Source: Porphyra umbilicalis (taxonomy: Eukaryota; Rhodophyta; Bangiophyceae; Bangiales; Bangiaceae). From it: a stretch of DNA of 29,475 nt. Each line of letters starts with the position of its first letter. The stretch's first letter is position 1. The translations under genes and the position numbers were made by a program. The notes under the pieces were generated by a model. It was given only the letters and a program-made list of their open reading frames with translations. It did no database searches and was not told the origin of the DNA. Below are positions 18,263 through 27,948 of this stretch, in pieces. The DNA lies in assembly GCA_002049455.2 (NCBI GenBank), contig KV919289.1, forward strand, positions 1-29,475. Direction: 5' to 3'.

Positions 18263-18370
18263 CTCTAAGGGCCATTCACTTGTAGAGCATGCTCTCCAAG
18301 TGAATGGCACATATTCGCTTATGTGCCATTCACTTGGAGAGTATGCTCTACAAGTGAATGGCCCTTAGAG
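18263..18370. repeat. 108-bp near-perfect palindrome built of smaller palindromes
   Basis: Arms of 51 bp with one mismatch surround a 6-bp loop, TTCGCT (18314-18319). Each arm is itself palindromic, as CCATTCACTTG, then AGAGCATGCTCT, then CAAGTGAATGG. It can therefore fold as one long hairpin or as three stem-loops. The outer end reads CTCTAAGGGCC. It sits exactly where the ABC1 homology stops, so it may mark an insertion or a break-and-join event. A foldback-transposon end is possible; no clear target duplication was found. Confidence 0.85.
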
Positions 18371-18485
18371 CCTCAGGACCGCGATCTCTCGCGATCTCGG
18401 AGTGAAAGAGGGTGCTACTTTTGTGGCGCACCCCTGCCATGAAAACTCATAACGACTGTACACTCAATATCCGGTTATATGCGCT

Positions 18486-18515
18486 CCAGTTATATGTCAC
18501 GTGCTATATAACTGG
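18486..18515. promoter_or_regulatory. 30-bp palindrome around CACGTG
   Basis: CCAGTTATAT and ATATAACTGG flank a centre with CACGTG. The outer 9 bp on each side pair perfectly and the middle hexamer is the G-box/E-box core for bHLH or bZIP factors. No gene is firmly placed beside it, so a regulatory role is inferred only. Confidence 0.4.
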
Positions 18516-20458
18516 GAGGATCGCGATCGACAACTTCCACGGGAACCATCGACAGATCTCGCGATCGTCTTCTGGAATGCAGCCCAGACAGGGGGAATTA
18601 GAAAACGTGACGGATTTGTCGCACACTGCACGCGTCGATGTGAACATACCGTCATCCGTCCTACCACCGATGGCGCTGACAATCGTCCTGGGCTCCACCG
18701 TCGCCGACCCCACCGTCATCGACTCCACCATTTTCTTCCCCACAGCGGTTGTCCAGCCACTTAGGGCCAGACTGGGTTGGACGAGGGCGGGGGAGGCCAG
18801 GCCACTGAAGGCGGCGGGAGTGACGCCTCGTACGGCCGGGAGAGCGACGACTCGGACGGCGGGAGGAGTGGCGTGTCGGACGATGGAGGATGTGAATGGG
18901 CGGACGGCGGGGACAGTGCCGATTTGGATGGCGAGGGGCTTGACGGCTCGGACGGCGGGGGTCGTAGTGGGTCCGACACGGAAGCGAGTGAGGACCCGTC
19001 GGACAGCAACGATGAATGATCTTGATATACCCCTCGTCGTGCCCTTCTTATTCTTTTTCCCAGAAAAGAAACTGATCATACTCCAGTGCCGTATGAAGTC
19101 GAGTGATTGCAAGCTCGGGGATGCTCAGACTTGGTGTCGGATCGCGTCGCTGGAGGACGCGCGTCTGGAACTCGAAGTCATATCAAATCCGTAATTGTAC
19201 ACCCCCTCACGCGATCGACCAACTGAAATGGCCCTTAAATCCTGCGATCAAGAGCCCCAGCAGCCCCTTTCTCGGTCAAAATGGCAGCGATCGGAAGTGA
19301 AACGAGAACGCCTCGCCGTGGTGCGCCGTGAGCATGCATTGCTGGAACGGGGGCTACAAAGTGCGCAAGGGTGCCATATAAGCGGATAGTGACTGTAGTC
19401 AAACTCGGGCTCCGCCCCCGCCACCGCCGCTGATGTTGAAGGAGGCGACGAGATGACATGTCACACAATACATAACAATGTTATTTTATTTAATATAAAT
19501 GGATCCTCGATTCGATCGGTCGATGGCTCTACTTCCATTGTCGAGGTCCCATCGACTTGCCCATCGATGTCCATCGAAACCCAAGGCAGACGCCCAGATC
19601 CTGCGAGGTCCCGTTCCCATCAAAAAAGACCCCTCGATATTGCTGATCCCCCAATTTTGTCCTCATCGCCAGAGAACGGGAGTGCAACAGCAATGCAGGG
19701 ACGTTTGTGATTGGCGAAGAAGAGCAAGTGCATGTCGGGTCCCATCTTTACAGAATGTGCCCGTACGGCCCGCAAACGCACAATCGGCGCACTCGTTTAT
19801 CTGAGATTTTCCGAGAATCCTGAAGAAAATCTCGATAACTCAGTGCTCTGGGCTACTTTACGACATGAGACGACTGAGAAAGGAAGAATATCTCAAGAAA
19901 ACGGAGAATCTCGATTCTGCACGGACCTGGCGGTTGGAGAGCCAATGGCGCGTCGAAGATACGCACTCAGCAGCTGTTTGATGCTGTTCTAGACCAATGG
20001 TTGGCCTGTTTTACAAAGCAGTCCCGGTCTTGGCCGATGAGGACAAAATTGGGGGAAACTCCGAACAAGACGATGCCGCTTTCGCTGTCGTCCTGTAATC
20101 TACGGCGGGCCGACCGTCCGCTCCAGTGTGAGGATGCAAGGCAAAGACAGCGGCGCTGGTCGTGCAGGCGATGGCGGCGGCAGCGGCGGCTGCAGGCGGC
20201 TGCAGGCAGAGTGGTGGTTCCAAGCACCGTCCCTTTCCGCGCCTTCCCCCTCTCGGCGTGGGCACCCCGCCCAATGACGACCGCCGAAAACCACCGCCGT
20301 CCGTGCTCCATGCCGGTCGCAACCGCCGCCGCGCCACTGCCCGGCCGGCCCCTGCCCCGACCGCATGCAGCAAACCGTACAGGAGGACCACCACGTCTCT
20401 TTACAGCAAGCAGCCGTGGACCACCCCTTCCCCCCGTCGCTTGCACGGCACCCCCCTC
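18516..20458. other. lower-GC region, no supported gene
   Basis: GC content drops clearly compared with both sides. At 18765-19019 on the + strand, a short frame reads as a Gly/Ser/Asp-rich acidic tail (SDDSDGG, SGVSDDGG, ending DPSDSNDE and a stop). It has no ATG and could be the last exon of something, or chance reading of a GGACGGCGGG repeat. At 19226-19243 AATGGCCCTTAAA resembles the outer end of the 108-bp palindrome in inverted orientation. TTTAATATAAAT (19488-19499) and ATCGAT-rich DNA follow. Nothing else is recognisable to 20458. Confidence 0.4.
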
Positions 20459-21972
20459 CTACGGGCTGCCAGCCGCCCCGTGCGGCGACGGCGTCGTGTA
20501 CAGGTGGTCGACATCCGGCGCCGGCTCGGCCACGCCGACACCCAGTTCCGCCGCAGCGGCCTCGCGCTCCCCGCGCCGCGCCAGCACCCGCGCATAGTCG
20601 GTGGTTGGCGCGGCAGGGGCGACCGCCTTGGCCTCTGCCACCAACGATGGGGGCACGGCGCTGGGCGTCGTTACTGTCGCCCGCGACGCCACTGTCGCCT
20701 CGCTCGCGGGCGCGGCGCCAGTTTCGACTGCCCCGGCGCCCGCCGCGGCAGCGTCGACGGCCCCGTCCTTGACCGCCGTGGCAGTCCCAGCAGCCGCGCC
20801 GACGCCGCGCGCCGCCGCGTCTACCGCCTGGCCGCCCACCTCGTGCGTCTTGGCGGCGGCGACGGCGGCCTTGTCGGCCACCACGTCCTTGGCGGCAACG
20901 GCGCCGCCGACGGCTTGGTCCTTGACCGCCGCTGCAGCGCCAGTGACGGCGCCCACGCCGTGGACCGCCGCGTCCTTGGCGCGCACAGCAACGTCGGCGG
21001 CGGTCCCTGCGACGCTGCTGGCAGCGGCGACGGCCTTGTCCTTGACCGCCACGGCGGTCGCCACAGCCCCGCCGGCCACCTCGCGCGTCGTTTCCTGTGC
21101 AACGGCCGCTTCTTCCGTCGTCACGTTGCGGCCGACAGCCGCCTTTTCCACGGCAACGTCACGGACCACCGCCGCCTTTTCCGCCGTCACGTCGCGCACC
21201 ACCGCCGCCTTTTCCGCCGCCACGTCACGGACCGCCGCCGCCTTTTCCGCCGTCGCGTCCTTGGCGTCCGCGGCCGTCTTGACGACCGCCTCTTTCACGG
21301 CGGCAGCCTGCTCCACGACGCGCTCCTTGACAGCCGCAGCCGTGCCGACGAGCACGTCCTTGGCGGCCACCGCTTGGGCCACCACTGACGTCTTGGCGGC
21401 GGCGGCCTGCTCAGCGGCCACCTCCTTGGCGGCCGCCTCATTCTCCGCCGCCACATTCTTGACCGGCGCCCCGCCGGCGGGCCCGACCGGCGAGGGCGGC
21501 CCGGCGGCGTCCGCCGCCTCGGCCGGCACGGCTCGCTCGTCGGCACCCGGCAGCGGTGCTGCCGACGCACGCACCTCTGCCGCCACCGCGTCGGTGGCGG
21601 CCACCGCCCCGCCCCGACCACCCGCTGCCCCGTCGGCCACCGCCCCCCGCGCGGTGGCCGCCACGTCGGCGGGCGCTGCCGCGGCGGTGGTGGGGGTGCC
21701 GACGGCGCCGCCCGTGGCGGCCGCCACGGCGCCCGACACGGTCGCCACCGCCGACCGCATCGACGCGGCGGCGGTCGCGAGGTAGCCGGGGGGGGCGGGG
21801 GGGGGGGGGGGGAGGCCCCGCCACTGGCGTCGCCGGCGGACGCCGCGGCGGCGCCCGCGGGCGACGCGCCCACGGCCGCCGCGTCGGTGGCCGTCGCGGG
21901 AGCGGCGGCGCCCATGGGGACGGGCGGGATGGACGTGCCGGCGGCGGCCGCCCCGTCGGTCGGCGGCGCCAT
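20459..21972 (-). CDS. group-3 LEA-like protein with 11-residue repeats
   Basis: Likely ATG at 21972 (MAPPTDGAAAAGT), stop at 20459. The central part is made of amphipathic 11-residue repeats of the type AAVRDVTAEKA (about 21080-21320), preceded by AAENEAAAKEVAAEQA and followed by longer AAVKD/AGxVxA-type helices. This is the pattern of group-3 late-embryogenesis-abundant proteins, which are disordered in water, become helical on drying, and protect membranes and proteins. The C-terminus (TTDYARVLARRGEREAAAAE) is less repetitive. The reading frame changes inside a poly-C tract (G8-C-G15 on the + strand, 21789-21812): upstream ...GDASGGASPPPP, downstream GYLATAAASMRSAVATV. A homopolymer-length error or slippage is the simplest cause. 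About 500 residues in total. Arg-rich open frame upstream of the ATG is composition noise. Confidence 0.65.
21789..21812. repeat. poly-G/C run breaking the LEA-like frame
   Basis: Eight G, one C, then fifteen G on the + strand. A change of one or two bases in the run would join the protein-like frames on either side. Confidence 0.8.
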
Positions 21973-22356
21973 GGGGTGGGGGCGGGAAGGGGGGGGGGAC
22001 GACCGCAAGGGCGGCGCGCGAGGCGCGTCGACCGACGGGCAGGCAACGGCCGGGCGGCAGCGACGGCGGTGGGGCGGGTCGACGGCCGACGGGGCAGAGA
22101 CGGCGGCGACGCGTCGGCGCGCGGGGCGGACGACGGCGACGCGTCGGCCGGATGAGCAGAGGCGGCCCACCCGCCGGTGCACGCGGGCGGGCCGACGTGC
22201 GCCCTTTGGACGGCACGGGCGGCAGTCGCGCGCTGTGCGCGCGGCGCAAGCGCCGCGTCGGCGGCGGCGGCGCGCCCGCCGCGACGTCCACTGCCGTGGC
22301 CGCGCCGCGGGGGTGCCCCGGCCCCAGCCATCGAAGTCGACAGCGGCGGGCGGGCG

Positions 22357-22428
22357 GCAAAGCGGCGCGCCGGGCGAGCCGCAAAGCGGCGCGCCGGGCG
22401 AGCCGCAAAGCGGCGCGCCGGGCGAGCC
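22357..22428. repeat. three tandem 24-bp repeats
   Basis: GCAAAGCGGCGCGCCGGGCG plus AGCC occurs three times without a break (22357, 22381, 22405). It lies upstream of the LEA-like gene start, with an AscI-like GGCGCGCC in each unit. No function can be assigned. Confidence 0.9.
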
Positions 22429-23128
22429 GCGACGCATGCAAAGGCGGCCGCGTCTGCACGCGCCCCATTGCACAGATCCCTCGCTCGGTACTATTGCAGG
22501 ATGCCCAATTTTGGCCGATCCGAACAGGAACACGAACACAAGGGGTCCTTTGCTCTTCAATTCTTAGTTGCCCTCGCCGTCCTCAAAATGGCGTGTAGGA
22601 TCTCAGGAGAAACGGACCCACGTTCTATTCTAGATATTAAACCTCTAGAATCGATCGTGGGGGCCGTTTCCAACGCCTGAGAGGGGGTAGAGTTGCAAAC
22701 GAATTAGATCCAAATCCCCCTCCTGACGCCATTGCGATGGGGCCACTTTCCGCGCCTTGTGCTGCTCATGTTCAATTTATCACCCGATTTGAAGCCATTG
22801 TAGCCTCCTCATTGCTCGGGGGACCTCGCATTCACGCGATAAAACGGTCACACATGCCATGTGGCGGGGCGGGGGGCAGCGAACGGCGGCCCCTATACTG
22901 GGTGCCGGCTGCCGGTCTACCGCTGCCGGCATGCCCATGAGCGACCGCGCCGCTGGCGCCGCCCCGCCGGAAGCCCAGGCGGCCGTCGTGGTGGCCGCGG
23001 CTGCGCGCGCCGCGGCCGAAAGGCGCGGGGACGTGGCGCCGTCGGCGGCCGTGTCGACAGCCGAGCGGGCGGGGAGCGCCTCCGCCGCCGCCGCCACCAC
23101 CACCGCCGCCGCCGGCTGCCAAGCCGCG
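22429..23128. other. no firm gene; weak Ala-rich frame
   Basis: About 22440-22860 has balanced composition and no gene. On the + strand an ATG frame at 22932-23188 encodes an Ala-rich peptide (MPMSDRAAGAAPPEAQ, then AAAARAAAERRGDV). It would be divergent from the LEA-like gene and has a similar Ala-rich style, but the opposite strand is open too. I do not call a CDS. Confidence 0.3.
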
Positions 23129-24499
23129 TCACGCGGGGCGGTGCCGGGGGGGGCCGCCCCGTCGGTCGCGGCGGGGGGAGAGACGTAGCGTCGGCACCCC
23201 CCCCGCCAGCACCCGATGGCCACCGGCACAGGGCGCCGCGGCCAGTGGTGCGCGGCGCCGCGGTGGCGGAGTGGAGTGAGGCAGCCTATGCGTGTCACGC
23301 CGCGGTACCCCCCCCCCACCAGCAAGGGCCGCCACGCTGTCGCCGTCGGCGGCGGCGGAGATCGCGGCGGCCGCTACCGCTACCTCCCCAGCCACCGACC
23401 ACCGCACCGCGCGCTGCGCCGTGCCGCATATGGGAGATAACCGGCAGGCAGTGACGGGACTGGACGGCGCAGCGTCGCGAGCACCGCGCCCGCTGGTGGC
23501 CCCAGCGGGTGGCAGCATGATCGTCGCCCCCGTTGCGGGCGCCGCGGCGATACCCGCCTCCACCGAAGCCGGGGACCGCCACGCCGCCGGTGCCTCCGTG
23601 CTGGAGCTCGCGGGCGCTGGTGCAGCAGCGGCGGCCTTTTCCGCGTCTGTAAACGGGTGAGGATAATCCTCGTCACCGTCGGCGGCAGTGGCGGCGGCCC
23701 AGTCTACGGGGATTGCTGCACCGCCGCCGCCCCCACCGTGGTACCAAGCACGGATTAAACATGCCTGGCCCACTTTTTGGGGTGGCCACCCAGCAGGCGG
23801 AAGCCGGGCAGGGTGACCCAGGGGCGGTCGCCTCCGCTCCGCGAAACCCCCGCTGAGGTGCTGTGTTACCGCGCAGTGCTGGGGCCGGTGAGGGTGCGGC
23901 AGGAAAAGGTACGTGCCCTGACGCCTCCCACACATCCGCCCCCACCGGTGCCGTGGTGCTGACAGCAGCGGTAGCTGCCGGACCGCTCGCTGCATCGCGG
24001 CCACCGACGCCGCGTGCAGAGGCGCATGTTCCCGCGCCACCTTCGCCGCACCGACGTCGGCCGTAGTTGCCGGCAGGACAATGGGCGGCTGTGATGGCAG
24101 CAGCAGCGGGCACCGCAGCCACGCCGCGGCAGCGGTTCTCACGCAATGCTCGCATGTGCGGAAAAGCACTGTTGCAGGATGCATATCGGTGCAAAACAGC
24201 ATTTTGGTGTAAGTTTCAGTCCATTCTGACTGTATAGGCGTAATCAGGGACGTCACATTACCCAGAGGAAATGATGAAGTCAAGGGCCGCACGACTTTTG
24301 TTTTTGACACCCTACTGTCCCAAGACGTGTTGCCCTTGCCCACTCGGCATGTCCATGGCATCCTCCGCGTTTTATCAGACGTCCGACACAAAAAGAACAC
24401 CCCGTCACAATCAACCGAAGAGCTCAAGTAGGATGGAGGACAATCCCTGGTCACGTCGGTGTGCTCAGAATAGTACCATAAGGGCTCCTTCATGCTCAT
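23129..24499 (-). CDS. hypothetical protein, Ala/Pro-rich C-terminal half
   Basis: An ATG-started frame of 456 codons that crosses a composition boundary without a stop. The N-terminal half has balanced composition (MSMKEPLWYYSEHTD, then CRTSDKTRRMPWTCRVGKG). The C-terminal half is Ala/Pro-rich with a segment DGDEDYPHPFTDAEKAA. No domain is recognised. Length in partly moderate-GC DNA argues for coding, but Ala-rich frames on the + strand (for example 23292-23660) compete with it. Treat as tentative. Confidence 0.3.
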   Translation of the reverse strand: MSMKEPLWYYSEHTDVTRDCPPSYLSSSVDCDGVFFLCRTSDKTRRMPWTCRVGKGNTSWDSRVSKTKVVRPLTSSFPLGNVTSLITPIQSEWTETYTKMLFCTDMHPATVLFRTCEHCVRTAAAAWLRCPLLLPSQPPIVLPATTADVGAAKVAREHAPLHAASVAAMQRAVRQLPLLSAPRHRWGRMCGRRQGTYLFLPHPHRPQHCAVTQHLSGGFAERRRPPLGHPARLPPAGWPPQKVGQACLIRAWYHGGGGGGAAIPVDWAAATAADGDEDYPHPFTDAEKAAAAAPAPASSSTEAPAAWRSPASVEAGIAAAPATGATIMLPPAGATSGRGARDAAPSSPVTACRLSPICGTAQRAVRWSVAGEVAVAAAAISAAADGDSVAALAGGGGVPRRDTHRLPHSTPPPRRRAPLAAAPCAGGHRVLAGGVPTLRLSPRRDRRGGPPRHRPA

Positions 24500-25669
24500 A
24501 TGACACCCTACTTGCTGCCCTTCACGCGTGCCCCGCGACCGATGTGAGCTTGAAGCGAAGTTGGTCTGAGTGAATCTTGTAGAATACTCTAATCAGGTCC
24601 AGTGGTCAAAAGTTTTCTATTCAACGTCGAGACGATGTGCAGCCTGAGTACAGCACGACACAACCGCAGCTCCTTGCATGCAACTACCATTGATAGGCCT
24701 CAGAACGCTTGACACCTGACCGACACGGCTCCCAAGGCAGTAACCATGCCACGAGACTTCAGTAACATACGTCCAGTGAAAGCTGTCATCTAGACAGTAT
24801 CTGATTGTCTGTTGATGGTCGCTGTTCGGCCGATTAGCTACAAACTCTGGCGCAGGATCTTCCCATGGGGCCCGTCAATCCGAGACGAGGGTCACTGCCC
24901 GCACGCCGCCATGGTCTCACAGCTCCCCCCTCCCGATCCTCATATACGAGCAAGTGATAGCTCATACGTTCGCACAATGGGGGAAGGACCTAGGTGGAGT
25001 ACACACGTGAGTGGAAGTAGCATGAGGTCACCGTTGTCGTGCCCGCCGTTGCGGCGGTAGCCAGCCATGGGGGATGTACTTGGCCACCTGCTGTGGAATG
25101 CTCCGGTGGACCGGACCACCGCTGTGCGCGTGCCAGCGAGAATAAACTAGGAGCTCATTGCTGGACTGTCCTGGATTGTACGTCAAAGCAGTGCCAACAC
25201 TGGCCAGTCCAATGGATCACGTGCGTTTTTCTGGCATTGCCCCATCTTGTGGATACCGAATGTGCCTTCTGTTCCTGCCTATAGCGATTCCCATTGCTTT
25301 TTGTTGGAAACAGCACTGCGGCCGGTCTCCCATACTGTACTCTGTTCTTTCTGACCAGCTGGAAACAATACGGGAATTCTATCTTCGCGCGTCTCTTCTT
25401 GTCCAGCAGGACCTCCTTGGCAGATGACACGTCGGCAGCGGCCGGGTGGGCGGCCAGGCAGGAAGACACACAAAACGAGAAACACTTGTAGTGGCGACGG
25501 GCTGTCAGTGGGGAGAAGGGCAGGGACGGCCGCGGTAGCCGAGGAGTGGGGTGCGGTGCGGCACTGACACAGCACTGGTGGGGCAATGGTATCGGCCACG
25601 TCAGCTCCTCTGCACGTGTCAGGCCAGTGTGCGTCGAAATTGACGACCCGCCCACAATGCCAATTTGCG
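24500..25669. other. balanced-composition DNA, no supported gene
   Basis: Roughly 50% GC, unlike most of the window. A - strand frame (25155-25655) lacks an ATG but ends in an ordinary-looking stretch with Cys/His/Trp (KTHVIHWTGQCWHCFDVQ). It could be the last exon or remnant of a transposase-like protein. I do not recognise it. Confidence 0.3.
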
Positions 25670-25850
25670 CCCCCGAGCCCCCCTAGCACGCCGCTCAGCT
25701 CCCCCGACCCCCCACCAAACCCCCCCAAACCCCACCAACCCGGCCTCCAACCCCCCCCCCAACCCCCCCCCAAGCACCCCCCCCAGCACCCCCCTTATCC
25801 CTCGAATCCCCCCCCCCTCCCCAGCACCTCCCCAGGGAGCCCCCACGATC
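25670..25850. repeat. C-rich tract (G-rich on the - strand)
   Basis: Runs of three to ten C are separated by AA, AACC, AGCA or similar short spacers over about 180 bp. The - strand has many closely spaced G runs, more than enough for G-quadruplexes. The frames crossing it (Pro-rich or Gly-rich) are by-products. Confidence 0.75.
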
Positions 25851-25882
25851 TCTTGTAGCCCCACCCACGATCTCTTGTAGCC
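25842..25882. repeat. two 19-bp direct repeats
   Basis: CCCACGATCTCTTGTAGCC occurs at 25842-25860 and 25864-25882, separated by CCA. An inverted ATCGTGGG follows at about 25890-25897, so a small hairpin with the second copy is possible. Confidence 0.85.
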
Positions 25883-26984
25883 CACGTGTCATCGTGGGTC
25901 GTTTTTTTCGACATACGACCCCCAAAATGGCGTGTCCGGCCGACCACTGCGGACAGCCACCCCAGCGCACCCCCCTACCGCTGATGCACGCCATGATGCC
26001 CCACCACTAGGGGTGGGCAATCGGTTGGCTGGGCTAAATCGATAAATTGGGCTTCAGTCACAACCGATGATCGATTTCAAATCGATCTTTCCTGGCCTTT
26101 AGGACAGGGTGCTCTCAAAGTGTAGTGATGCACACATATACTTAGATCACGGGACTTGCTCTCCGTTTCAGAGGTGGAAATCTGCATTCGTGTCCTCAGG
26201 GATCTGAGAGCGTGTCAGCGTTGGAAGGGTCGCGATAACGCTAAAAGAAAATAGAGTTAAGTGGCTGAGAAGGACTGTCCTGCCACAGGGGTCACACGGC
26301 GCCTGCCCCCTGCCCCCCCCACCGCCCCGAGTTGCGCGCGGCGACCGCGCGCGGCGACTTCCGGGGTTCGACCCGCCCACGATGACCAGCGGGTGATCGT
26401 GCCTGCGCGCCAGCTTCTGTAGCGGCGGCTCGTCGGCATTTTCTGACGCCATCGAGCAGCGCGGTTGGAGGCGCCCCGTCGCGCAGCAATCGGTCCCACC
26501 CGCCCGCCCGTGCGCCGTGTCGGCCGCCCCGCCCGCCGTGTGCAGGTACGCTGCGCGGCGGAGTGACGGCCCCTCTGTTGGGCGTCGCGCGACGCCGGCG
26601 GGCCGCCGCCGCTGCCGTGGCGGCGGCGGCACCCCTTTCCCCGCCCCACGCGCCCCCCGCCACGGCAACGTGGCTGTACGTGCCCCCGTGCGCGCTCGAG
26701 GCCATGGGGCGGGCCGGCGTGCCCCGTGTCGATGCGTCGCCGAGCGCGCCACCGCCCTGAAGGCCAGGGTATTCCACGCACGTGCCTGGAATTTTCACCT
26801 GCCGCCAGCGAGGCTTGCACGCAGCGGAAAACAGGTGGATGGAGGTGACTCTGCAGGCACTTGTCTTTGGCTGTTGCTCTCGTAGAAATCGACGGTACGC
26901 ATAATCGTCCACCCATTCGTGCCTGTCCAGCATCACCCTCGCGCTGGTCCCGGTCGTTCCTTTCTTCGGGTCCCCAGCACCCTG

Positions 26985-27196
26985 CCTTGCTCTTTTGAGT
27001 CACCCCCGCTCCCCGCCTTGCTCTTCGGCGCCTCCCCCGCTCCCCGTCTTGCTTTTCGGCGCCTCCCCCACTCCCCGCCTCGCTTTTCGGCGTCTGCCCC
27101 GCTCGCGGCCTTGCCTGTCTGCTCCTCTCCCGCTCCCAGCCTTGCCTCTCGGCGCCTCCCCCGCACCCCCCCGTCGCTTCTCGGCGCCTCCCTCTG
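26985..27196. repeat. 31-bp minisatellite inside the hAT element
   Basis: About seven diverged units based on CCTTGCTCTTCGGCGCCTCC plus CCCGCTCCCCG. Because 31 is not a multiple of three, each unit shifts frame, so the open frames across it are unlikely to be coding. Confidence 0.8.
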
Positions 27197-27240
27197 GCGT
27201 GCACCATTGGCGTTCTACCGCGTTATGTCCGATAGCGTGC

Positions 27241-27474
27241 TCATCTATTAAACGCGACCATCACTCCCCGTGGGTCCTTGTACTCGATGACGAAGTACGC
27301 ATAAACAGAACTCCTCTTCTTCACCATAAGCACTGGCCCCCACAGGAAACCGTCTCCCGACCGCCAGTCTGATTCTTGTGTATGGGAAAGGCCGCCAGCG
27401 TACTGGGCAGAGGGGCCAGCGCTGGGCACGGTGGCAACCTGGCTCGACTGGGGCGGCACAGACAGCGTCGACAT
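27241..27474 (-). pseudogene. possible BED-finger-type N-terminal fragment
   Basis: ATG-started 77-codon frame (MSTLSVPPQSSQVATVPS). It ends in KKRSSVYAYFVIEYKDPRG, which resembles the S-x-V/W-x-x-F start of BED zinc fingers found at the N-terminus of hAT transposases. The Cys/His part is missing because a TAG follows. Its position just inside the right end of the hAT element fits a transposase remnant. The resemblance is short, so this is tentative. Confidence 0.3.
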
Positions 27475-27948
27475 GGTCAGGGGAGTTGGACGTCAGGCAT
27501 GAACCCGTGATGCGCTTTAAGAAAGTCGTGGGGTAGTGGAGGGAACCGCATTCGGTGACGAGCGCCTGTGTACGGGAGGAGTAGGGGTTCGAAGACAAGC
27601 TGTCAACGCTGCACCAAGACTTGCGTGCCCGATGGGACCATCCCACAGCATTCTGGCCGAAACGCGTTACGTATCCTCGCACGAACGAGCGAGAGCAACC
27701 AGCAGTTGCCAAGCGTCAGCTCGGCAAGCCACCAGCTTCGAAGTGACCGATAACGGCTAAGTCTGGTGTTCCGAATCCGAAGTGGTGTCAATTATGTGCT
27801 CCGGCAATATTTATGCTCGTATTTATTTGAAAATTGGTTGCTCCGATTTATCGACTCCCAAATCGATATCCTGTCGATTTTTTTTTTGGCCCGATTAACC
27901 GATTCATACCCGATTCCAATTAATTACTTGCCCATCCCTATCCACCAC

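Larger units (their letters stand above)
26000..27948. mobile_element. non-autonomous hAT-type transposon with TIRs and TSD
   Basis: The left end TAGGGGTGGGCAA (26008-26020) and right end, read inward, TAGGGATGGGCAA (27940-27928) match at 12 of 13. AATCGGTTGGCTGGGC on the left is echoed by AATCGGTTAATCGGGC inside the right end. Flanks CCCACCAC (26000-26007) and TCCACCAC (27941-27948) match at 7 of 8, as expected for the 8-bp target duplication of hAT elements. The start T/CAGGGRTGGGCAA is common in that superfamily. The 1,933-bp interior has no transposase core. It holds a possible BED-finger fragment, a 31-bp minisatellite and GC-rich filler, so it would need a transposase from elsewhere. 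Confidence 0.8.

Noticed and set aside
18273..18275. ATG within the palindrome as the start of the ABC1 gene
   Set aside because: The ATG belongs to the palindrome, and an ABC1 kinase needs an N-terminal part that is absent. It is a chance start of a truncated copy.
20162..21785. long + strand frames opposite the LEA-like gene
   Set aside because: Thr/Ala or Arg/His-rich shadows. The 11-residue amphipathic repeat on the - strand is the coherent reading.
26345..26375. tRNA T-arm (GGGGTTCGACCC)
   Set aside because: No acceptor, D or anticodon arms could be fitted around it.
26257..27207. 316-codon - strand frame inside the hAT element
   Set aside because: It crosses a 31-bp minisatellite that changes phase at every unit, and shows no hAT transposase landmarks.
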